64,000 bases of DNA, from NCBI GenBank assembly GCA_012845835.1, contig JABAKD010000011.1, positions 5,542,036-5,606,035 on the forward strand, written 5' to 3'. The position numbers and the translations under genes were made by a program. This document shows positions 55,858 through 64,000 of the stretch, one piece after another (position 1 is the first letter of the stretch; the number at the start of each line of letters is the position of its first letter). The stretch is from Undaria pinnatifida (taxonomy: Eukaryota; Sar; Phaeophyceae; Laminariales; Alariaceae). The notes beneath the pieces are model-generated. The model was given only the letters and a program-made list of their open reading frames with translations. It had not been told where the DNA came from and did not search any database.

Positions 55858-56130
55858 ACGTACGTGCTACAATAGAGGTGCACCACTTTTTTTCTACTAC
55901 TACCCCTCAATTTGGGAGCTTAAGACATGTCTTGACCCAAAAACTGATCTTGGAGAAAATAAACCTGCTTAACTATCGCGGATGAAAAAAACCCATGGCT
56001 TAGGTTTACAACAAGATTTTCATCCAAAAATAGAAAAAAAAAACTATTTTCGAACTTTTATGGGTTAAGGAGCACCGTCATGCTGAAAACATATCAGACG
56101 AAAAGTGATACCTCTATCGTAGCACGCGTC
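55858..56130 (+). mobile_element. MITE-2 copy with clear terminal inverted repeats
   Basis: The left end ACGTGCTACAATAGAGGTGC and right end GATACCTCTATCGTAGCACG are inverted. Inside are TTGGAGAAAATAAACCTGC, GGATGAAAAAAACCCATGG and GGGTTAAGGAGCACCGTCAT. About 273 bp, no ORF. Confidence 0.75.
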
Positions 56131-56927
56131 AAAAAAAGTGAATTGGATATCCTAGAGAGAAGCCTTGAAGGGACAAAACTAGACCGTCAACCGGCGCCTT
56201 TGCTTGAAACGGAACATAAAGCGCAAATTCCCCAAAAAGAGCATAATAATTCGGCAGCATAAGTGTGGGCGACGCCCCACGAGAACTGTTCTTGCCGAAA
56301 ATCAAGATGCATCTGCCGAGCTGGTGGCCATGCGCATGCTGGAAATTGGACGCAGACTCACAGCAGCAGCACTACGGCAGCGTCTCGTGGCAACGGTATA
56401 CCATGAACAATCTTTTCGCTTTCAAGGGTCATAAATAGCTAATTTTTTTGTATTATACCGTTCTGACGAGCTCCTCTCACAGGGCTCGTCAAGGGGTTTC
56501 GCAGGATCATTTCGGTTCTCTGATACACCACATGGTTCTGGAGATAACGCTTGGTTCTCATTTAAGGCTTCGTTCCCATTTTTCTGAAAACTCAAAAAGC
56601 GGGCATAAAAGCATGAAGTAGCACAATTTCTAGCATAATTTGGGATCTACCTGCTGAGCCAAAAACGGGCGGAATAATAGTGAAAAATACCGGCCGAAGA
56701 AAACAAAGGCTGCCAGTCAATCGTGATTCTCCTGGTTGGATATAAGCATGTACTTCGTATATGTGAGGATATGCATTAAACTGGTTTTTTGTTGCTACTA
56801 TTTTTGCCCTCCGACCATACAACGTAAATGTCGTTCCGACGTAAATCGAATGTTCTCCCATAAAGCAATAGTATCTCTCCTACGACCCCCCGGCAACCAT
56901 TTCCCAATTTCCTTTCCCCACATATTT
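56131..56927. other. No gene recognised
   Basis: Short frames only (for example a Lys/Arg-rich one at 56204-56434). May include the 3' end of the minus-strand LINE. Confidence 0.35.
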
Positions 56928-59249
56928 TCATTTTCTAGCTACACTTGCGATGTTGTCTATCTCCATCCCCATCAACATTCCATCCCCCCCCGGATCATTG
57001 GCCGCAGTCCTCCGGCTTCTTCCTCCCTTCCTCCTTCCCCTCGCGGCCTGGCGGCCGCTCGCTACTCTGTTTCTAGCCACTCGGCGTGAAATCGCGACCT
57101 GGGCGGTCACAGAGATTATTTGGAAGAGGCGCGGCTTGCACACACCTTACCGCAGTACGGACGATCCGTCCGTCCTTCCGACGATGCTGGCCGAGCTACC
57201 TGATCAATGAGGTATCTACCTTCCTTCCCGGGGTGCCCAAAGCTTTCCACTGCGAAGGTGGTGAGTTTGCAACTGCGCTCATCCAAGGACACCTGTCCCG
57301 GACGCTCTAGTGATTGCGCTTGCGCGCTTTAGAATTGGAGGCAGCCGGTCCGTCTCGGTCAGCGCTGGCTGTCCGCGTGTAGACCTCCGCTTGTGGGTCC
57401 GCATACGTGATGTCGAGCAATATCGATTTTTTGCGGTTCTCCGATGCCGGAGCATCCCGTAGTCCTTCTGCCTCGATAACAAGGTCCATGCGGAAATCCC
57501 TAGTTGCGTGGAAGGGGCTCCGCTTTCCACTATTGGTGGCAAATTGTTCATACTCTTCAAGGTGCGGGAGTGCGCGTGCACCAGGGGCTGTTGCTGGTTC
57601 TTCTGCGCGCCCGATCGATGACATAATCGTGCAATCTGCGTATTAGTCTTCGCTGCACCGCAGCAGGGGCATCTCACCGCCAGGAACTCCTCAATCCCCA
57701 GGAATCTCCTTCCCGCAGACACGAACGCTGACGCTGGGATGATTCTGGCCCAGTCAACAGGCCTTCGCCCTCAAAAAGGCGGTAGCCTATGGTCCCGATT
57801 GAATCCGTTCACGGGCGTTGGGCAACCCTCTCGTCTCCTTCTTTCCTTGTGAGTCGCCCGTGCCTCGGTACGGGGTCATCTCGGGGAGCTGGTCCAGGGA
57901 AGCGACGTACCTCCCACAACGGACTCGGTTTACCGGCTGCCCCAGTCTACACTGGGCTTTGCTGGAGTTGATAGTTTCCGCGTCGTGTGCCGGCAACACT
58001 TCCGCAACCACCTGGTTGCCCTGAGGCACCTTGCTCTCCTGCTCTAAAGACTCTGTCCCGCCAGCTTTCCGGCACGATGTTCGCCATGACTTCCTCTGAA
58101 ACCCCCATGCACATCGCGGAGGTCTGTGATGCTCCAAGTGCGCCAAACAAGGTCTGAATCGGGCAGGTCCCGCATAAATGTTTCCCCCATAGCGCCGGAC
58201 GGATCACCAAAGCGATCACCAAAGCACCCCCGGCATCGTCGCCACAAAGCTTCCGACGGAGGTTGGCATCTCGGGCTTCAGCCGACGGCCGACCAAACCC
58301 TCCGGCCCCCGAGGACAGGCTCGCCTGCGCCTGTTGGTAGGGTTGCAAGGTCAACCGATTTGTGGGACACACGCCCTCGAAAAACGACAACGCTTCTGCC
58401 GCCCCAGGGAGATCAAGCAGTGTCTCAAGCATTGACACGTATTTGCTGTCTATCTTTTGGCGTGCGAGCAGGGACAATTCTGGGCCCACGACGAGCTCAA
58501 TGTAGGCGGTTCATTGCGCCGTAGACCTGGTGGTGATCTGGTCGGCTGACCGCCTGTCTGGCATGCGCGACAGCACCCGCGCGAGTTGCCCCGCTCCCCT
58601 GGTGTGGACTATTTCTTTTGCGCTCTACCTCGCGTATTCGTCAGTGCGCCACTCACTTTGGGGGGTAGATTAAGGCTGCGGCGGGGGATGTACCCCCTTT
58701 TTTTCAATGCCGGGTCTGAGCCTCTCGCACGAGTGGCTCTGTACTTTGCCGACAAAAACAAGCCACCCGGTTTGTTTAGGCAGCGTAGCTATCAATAACT
58801 ATCTCCATCTTGGAGATTTTGGTGGTATTGAAAAATTAAAGCAGCGCGAAAGCCTAAGACCGCAAGGAACAAGCGGGTCACTTGCGCGAGTGACCCCGAG
58901 CCACTGCCCCCCCAAAAAAAGGTCCCTAAAAAGGGGACCTCCCTACCGTAGCTTTGGTCGGGAAGGAAACTTTTTCCTCGGGTAGGTTTCAATGCCTATG
59001 TTGGGCAGCTCACGATGAAGGAAGGGTACGACTTTTACCACAGTACATGGTGTGTTTTCTGTCGTTCCGATGATGATGCCATCTAGGTAGACGTAGTGCC
59101 TCTACACCTCTTGGCTCAACTCCACTCGGATCCGCTTCAGCACCGGCAGGAGTAGCACGCAGAACAACGCGGGCCCCATGGCATTTCCTTGTTGTACCCC
59201 GCTGGAGAACCCGATCTCGCGCCCAAGCCATCCCACGTCAGGGGTGCCG

Positions 59250-59805
59250 CAGATTCTAAGAATTTTCTGAGCTCCTAACATGAGGAGGGGGTCAACATCA
59301 ACATCGCCCGAAACATGACTTCGAAGCCGCATTCGTTCGCGCCACCCGCCCAAGATACTATGCCCTAGCCCTAAAATAGATTACACTCGTAAAAATGTTT
59401 AGACTAACCCCGGCAAGCCTTCGCTTGGGGAGCTCAACCGTAACACAACCGTAACATTTACCAGAAACGCCGGGATATATGGCCCAAAAAGGTGTAGCCC
59501 TTGCCGTGAAATGGCACGCCTATAATCTGCCGATTCTATCTCAAAGAACACGGGGGGCGTCCCGCGGGGCAGGGGATCGCACCTTTTTGGGTTTTTGATG
59601 CTTTCTGATCGATCTGACCTGCTGAGCTCACTAAAGTGCGTGAAACTATCGGGCAGTATGATAACCTTACAAGGGTATTCGTCTTCAAGAGTAGCGCGCA
59701 TAGAAAAGATGATCGGGGGGTTCGCTAACGAATGCCTTCGAGCTCACGTTTCGGGTGGCATATTGAGCTCCTCATGACAGGAGCTCAGAAAATTCTTAGA
59801 ATCTG
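59250..59805. mobile_element. MITE-3, 556 bp with ~100-bp TIRs, inside LINE RT
   Basis: The left arm CAGATTCTAAGAATTTTCTG continues through GAGCTCCT, ATGAGGAG, CCCGAAACATGA and GCATTCGTTCGC. The right arm, ending AGAATTCTTAGAATCTG-like at 59805, is its inverted counterpart. It separates CYGERPAP from GVQQGN of the LINE RT. The inside has a frame at 59399-59701 with no recognised domain. The target duplication is not obvious. Confidence 0.75.
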
Positions 59806-60250
59806 ATGCATCCCTATCGAGGATGACTCTCGGGGGCGGGTCTCTCACCGTAACATTTTTCCACGAGCGGTGTAAGCGCCGGCACGCGAATGGCTCCCTG
59901 CACAAGCACAGCAGTCCGTTTCACTGTGTTGAACGCACTGGACCAATCGGTCAGGACCTGCCAGATTTTTGCCTCGTGGTGTACCCTGGCGTGTAGCGCT
60001 ACCTGTTCAACCCCTCCCTCGTACTCCAATCCCAAATTTCCACCCAAGGCACAGTGATGTTGGATTGTAAGGAGACCTTCCAGAATTCCGACGGGAAGTC
60101 GTTTGGATCGTCGACCATTCTTCTCCAGGAGCCTGCAATGCCGGGTCCGATTTTTCCGCGCCGGAACCCAGTTCTGATCATTGGGTGCAAGTGCGAAAAG
60201 CGCAGGCCGTCGCTTACTGCGCCTGAAAACGCGTTGCGAGAGTTGATGGC

Positions 60251-60428
60251 CTCGAGATCCACTTGTGGGTCGACCTCTTCCTCCGGGCGCCAGTTGGGAC
60301 TATTCCCTTCCACTAGGTCTGACGAACTTGATGCCACCGCTCGAGAGCCACTTGTGGGTCGACCTCTTCCTCCGGGCGCCAGTTGGGACTATTCCCTTCA
60401 ACCAGGTCTGAGGAACTTGATGCCACCG
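60251..60428. repeat. 89-bp tandem duplication in LINE
   Basis: CTCGAGA.CCACTTGTGGGT ... GATGCCACCG at 60251-60339 is repeated at 60340-60428 with a few mismatches. Because 89 is not a multiple of three, it also shifts the LINE frame. Confidence 0.92.
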
Positions 60429-61400
60429 CTGCAGCTGCTGCTTCGGAGACGTAGATCTGATCCTCTTCCGTGAACTTTGATTCCGCTCGCTCCCACGTTC
60501 CCTCACTCCTCAGCTAATGCGGTTCCTCGAGGAGGCTACGCACTGCCACAGTCACCCCCCCTGGATGGTGGCATGCTGATGAGGCCCTCTCAAACATATC
60601 AGCGTCAGTCGCTTTGCGAGCTTGGCCGCTCTGACTTGTCGATGTTCGACGGATATACTCCATTAATCCACGGGAGCAGAAGGGTGGGGACACCGCGTTC
60701 GGCAGATGCAAACCTCTCGCTCTTCTTCATTCGGCCATCCTGTGAGCGCAGTAGGCCCGGAAGGATGCACCACAGCTTGATCGACCTCAAGAGCGACTTC
60801 GGCGTCTCCGATTGTTTGGTTTGTCGATGCTCTCCAAGGGCGTGGTTGAGGAGGCCAAGCACATAGGTGACAAGGTTGGCGTGGGCAGTAGCCAGCCTCA
60901 GCCGCACTTTGACAACAGTGACGAAGCGTTGTTGGAGGTCCTCAAGGGGAATATCATCAAGCGGCCCAAGCAATTCCCAACGTATTTTGGTCCCAGGGAT
61001 AACACAGCCCATCGCGGCGTCCATCCTCGCCGTCGTCAGGTCTTTCTGCAACCACCGTCGCTGGGAGGTGAAGCCCGGTAACCTGCTGAGTCCTCTCTGG
61101 TGTGGACGGAGCTGTCGGCTGCACGACGAATACTTTGATATACGGGAACTGCTCCGTTTGCTAACAGAGGGGAGTGGGAGAGGCCACCGCTCGTCGTCCC
61201 GCTCTCCGTGGGCGCTACCTCGCCCCTGCGACCTCTCCCGTTACGGGAAGGGATCAAATCCCTCCTCCTACCCCAAGCAACGTCTCCTGCGACACGAGTA
61301 TCACCCCGAGGCCGGGTCTTGCGTTGCGAAATATGGACGTGTCCACCTTCAACCTTCATTTAGCGAAGGGCTCCGTCGCCGTGTTGCCCCTCTCCCAGCA

Positions 61401-62850
61401 CGTTAAGAAGTGGTGGGAAGGTCATGCCCCCAACCGAGCCTGTTCCCTAATTAAGGGCCTAATACCAACTGCGGACTAGTCGCCTCCACCTCTGCTCTGT
61501 TGCTCAACGCTCGCGCACTGACTATATTCTCAGGAAGGGAAGTTACGTTTTCGGATGGGCGCGGGAGATGCACTTGGGCGGCTGGAATTTCTCCTCGAGG
61601 TACCAAGACCCCCTGGCTTCGTGTGTCTTTGGTAACAGTGAACCAAAACCGCTAGTGCTGGCGCGAAGGTATTTCCCGCGGGAGGGGAACTGCACCAATG
61701 CCTGCGCCCTAAGATTCCTGGAAGGAGCGAGGGCGGAATGGCTATGATATACCCTCCAGAAGGCAACGGTGAGCGGTGCTTAAGGCGCGGAGTTGCTCCT
61801 GGCGAGGGCTGATCACAAGATGCTGCTGTACCCCTCTGAACCCCAATGATGTGGGGCGATGTGGGGACATTCCTACGCTTCGTTAGCAGCGCCCGGCGCG
61901 ACGTCATTTGCTAGGGCCCATGTGGTGCGACAGTTGGGCCTCGTGTCGCTGCATTCAATTTTTGGCGTTCCACCGGCGACGGAACTTGCGATGGGCGCCT
62001 TCCGACTCTATCGCTGGCGCCTGATGCGTCTCCTGCTACGCTCCACTCGGCGCTTGATGCTGGAGGCCTCCTATTGCCCTCACTTGTATTCATGCCAGGG
62101 TAGTCGTCTGTCACCCCCGCCCCACCAACTGTGGCACTATCGCTAGGCACACCGCAGCGGGCGATGAAGAAAAGTCCCTCGGACGCAACGTAGGGCCAAT
62201 CACCTGATGCTGTCATATTCCGCCAAAACCTGATCGGTGTGGGGAAAAGGGGGAACGCTCCTATCTCTCATCATCATCAGCCAGCACGACGACGGCTGCT
62301 GGACCCCTCCTGGTTCAAATCCTGGTACCCAATTCCCTGCGCTCGCTCTTGCCGGGGGAGTCTTCCAACTCGCGTGCTCCAACGCCAGCAGGACCTCCAC
62401 TAGACACCTCCCGTCTGCCTCAGGCGCCTGGCCCCCCTCCTTTTAAGCCCCCGTCGGCGCTTGATACCGGAGCCCTCCTCCTGCGAGGGCCAAATCGCCT
62501 GCCCGGGCTCGTATCCATGCCGGGACGGTCATCTGCCGCACGCCCCCTGCCGATAGTGGCACTATCGCAGGCAATGCACTTGCCGATACACCCGTCGTAG
62601 AATATGAGGGCCCTGCTATGGTTCTTCTTCCTCGCTGCCTGAAGCGACCAGTTTCTGGCTCCGTCCTAGTTGTTGCCTGTTGCTGTAGCCCTCCCGATAC
62701 ATGGATTGTGCCAAGAACCCTTGATTGCACCCATGCCGGGGGAGCCCTCTCCGACCCTCGCCCAGCTGGCGGTGGACATAATGATTGGGCTGTTGTCGTA
62801 ACTGCGGGTTTGCTCTTCAGCGCGTGTTACGATAGCCACTAGAAGAATTC
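61401..62850. other. Possible LINE 5' region, unassigned
   Basis: GC-rich, with open frames on both strands (61530-61907 and 61911-62216 on minus, 62349-62600 on plus) that are Pro/Ser/Arg-rich and lack a clear domain. Imperfect internal repeats around GTGGCACTATCGC (about 62131 and 62560) and CATGCC.GG (about 62091, 62515 and 62731) suggest a repetitive N-terminal region or UTR. Confidence 0.35.
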
Positions 62851-63221
62851 CGCTCACACACTAACATAGCGTTAATCCTGCCTACCCTAACACCGTAACA
62901 CATATAGACTAGTGCGGTTAATACGGGATCAAGGTAACACTCTAACATTATGGTACGCGATCGCCCGTCAATAGCATAACACACTAACACTATGTTATCA
63001 CACACAACCCAGAAATTAGTTAACGTAGTACCGTCCGTAATGTTACCATTTGGTTTCGCTGATCCGTAACATTTACGTCAAATGTAAATTGTAACGTTAT
63101 CCGAGGTGTGGTATGACGTTATTCTGTTTTGGGCTTGATCCTTTAGAATCTGAATAGGCTTTTTTTGGTGTGTCCCGGTACCCAGCCGGGAGGTACAGCT
63201 GTCTGGTTATGTAGTTAGTTT
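62851..63221. other. TAACA-rich intergenic stretch
   Basis: Many scattered CTAACAC/CGTAACA/GTTAC words from 62860 to 63110; no coding signal. Confidence 0.4.
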
Positions 63222-63597
63222 GGGACCACTGTCCTAATTCACTCGATTCAACCCCATTTCACCAGATCATGTCCGTTTTATTACTTAGGACAAACACCGC
63301 TAGCTACGGCAGTTGAGAGCTGATTGCAGTTGGAGGATGTTGTCGTGGGACTGCCGTCCTATTACATTCATTTCTACTCGATTTCGCCAGCTAAGATGCC
63401 CGTTTATTACTTAGGACTAATACCACTAGCTACGGCAGCTGAGAGATGATTACTGTTCGAGATTGTTGGTGTGGGACTGCCGTACTGTTACTCTCATTTC
63501 AACTCTATTTCGCCAGCTGATGCTCGTTTGACGACTGTGGACTAACACCACTAGGTACTGCAGCTGAATGTTGATTGCCAGGTTGATGTTGTGATCA
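63222..63597. repeat. Tandem repeat, about 125 bp x3
   Basis: Units start at 63222, 63347 and 63473 with GGGAC..C.GTCCTA. Each contains an ACTCGATT-like block, TTTCGCCAG or a variant, TTATTACTTAGGAC (diverged in unit 3) and TAGCTACGGCAG.TGAG. Confidence 0.9.
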
Positions 63598-64000
63598 GGC
63601 AAAGTTTGGCTGGGATATTCGGGAATTTCAAACTTTTTGTTTTCCATGGTCACCGGTCAAAGTGTCAAAGATAGACTGCGTATTGTACCAACCCGCTGTT
63701 ATGGACGCCTCCGTTGCCTATCAGTGACTCGGTAGGCTACTGGCTACTGTTGCTGTAGAGGCTACCGACTGCTGCTTCTGTAGAAAAGTACCTATCCGCA
63801 ATGCGACCCCTCGATGGATGTAATAAAGTCCAATTTCCGTTAGGCATCGAAAATAGACACTGATTACTCAATCAACTTAGTCTAATCTACTCGCACTTGA
63901 TATTACTTATCTGCATGTGCTTACTGGTTTGTATATTTACGTGCAGAATCCTGTGGTAGGCCGCAACAAGGATCCATTATCCCTTCACCGTGCGGCAATA
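63598..64000. other. No gene recognised
   Basis: Sequence to the window edge without a supported feature. Confidence 0.35.

Larger units (their letters stand above)
56928..61400 (-). pseudogene. LINE pseudogene, R2-like layout (RT, CCHC, nuclease)
   Basis: Read from the right on the minus strand: an N-terminal region with AINSRNAFSGAVSDGLRF (about 60250); RT motif A in DWSSAFNTVKRTAVL (about 59930) followed by CYGERPAP; after an insertion, GVQQGNAMGPALFC (about 59200); the active-site box, now YLDG (59078-59089) instead of YLDD; a thumb-like region TLQPYQQAQASLSSGAGGFG (about 58300); a zinc-binding RCPCCGAAKTNTQIARLCH (about 57670); and a restriction-like endonuclease candidate DFRMDLVIEAEG ... 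SILLDITYADP (about 57490-57380). A last conserved block, LFQIISVTAQVAISRRV, ends near 57090. Stops, frameshifts, a likely deletion near 58600-59000 and the altered active site make it inactive. A C-terminal CCHC plus PD-(D/E)XK-like domain is the layout of R2/CRE-type target-specific LINEs. Confidence 0.8.

Noticed and set aside
55437-55910. 157-codon minus-strand ORF upstream of LPMO-like gene 2
   Set aside because: Its start lies in the MITE-2 terminal repeat and the rest has no recognised motif.
61036-61479. Plus-strand ORFs in the LINE 5' region
   Set aside because: The recognisable coding blocks to the left are all on the minus strand; these frames have no motif.
62306-62320. GGTTCAAATCC, a tRNA B-box match
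   Set aside because: Flanks do not form a T stem or acceptor stem; likely chance in GC-rich DNA.

Overview
This looks like nuclear DNA of a eukaryote, most plausibly a photosynthetic stramenopile such as a brown alga. The evidence is spliced genes with GT..AG introns up to about 14 kb, GC-rich exons in repeat-rich DNA, and many degenerate Copia, Penelope-like and LINE retroelements, MITEs and a SINE. The organism is an inference; nothing in the window names it. No rRNA, convincing tRNA, operon or CRISPR array was seen.

The only genes that look intact are two paralogous five-exon genes placed tail to tail: 17638-28575 (+) and 39224-55150 (-). Reconstructed from splice sites, they encode secreted proteins of 332 and 322 residues. 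Both have a signal peptide followed directly by His, a PxSR block, a GVCGDP block, an NHMGHCEFFIC block and a C-terminal EQFWACSDISI block. This is the layout of a chitin-binding type-4 / LPMO_10 fold, closest by eye to AA15 lytic polysaccharide monooxygenases. Exons 2-5 have identical lengths in the two copies (217, 117, 286 and 188 nt). Homology continues into the short introns, about 230 bp upstream and a few hundred bp downstream, so this is a fairly recent inverted duplication. Intron 1 is 8.8 kb in one copy and 13.8 kb in the other and is filled with mobile DNA.

Left flank (1-17 kb): a minus-strand Copia remnant (LTR and RT/RNase H) abuts a Penelope-like RT pseudogene. Then come tandem repeats, a cluster of G/C-tract foldback repeats, a plus-strand Copia gag-protease-integrase pseudogene with an LTR-like insertion, and an orphan GIY-YIG endonuclease fragment. 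Intergenic centre (28.6-39.2 kb): a second SINE copy, an LTR-like copy and otherwise unrecognised sequence. Right flank (55.2-64 kb): a MITE, a minus-strand LINE pseudogene with a C-terminal CCHC plus restriction-like endonuclease region (R2-like layout) split by a 556-bp inverted-repeat element, and a 125-bp tandem repeat.

Most unusual signals: the inverted LPMO-like pair; a SINE with an exact 14-bp target duplication; a 260-bp MITE inserted into two other transposons; a long-inverted-repeat family carrying homopolymeric G tracts; a long near-perfect palindrome; and strong over-representation of the near-palindrome GTACC(A/T)GGTAC, seen only between 18 and 55 kb.
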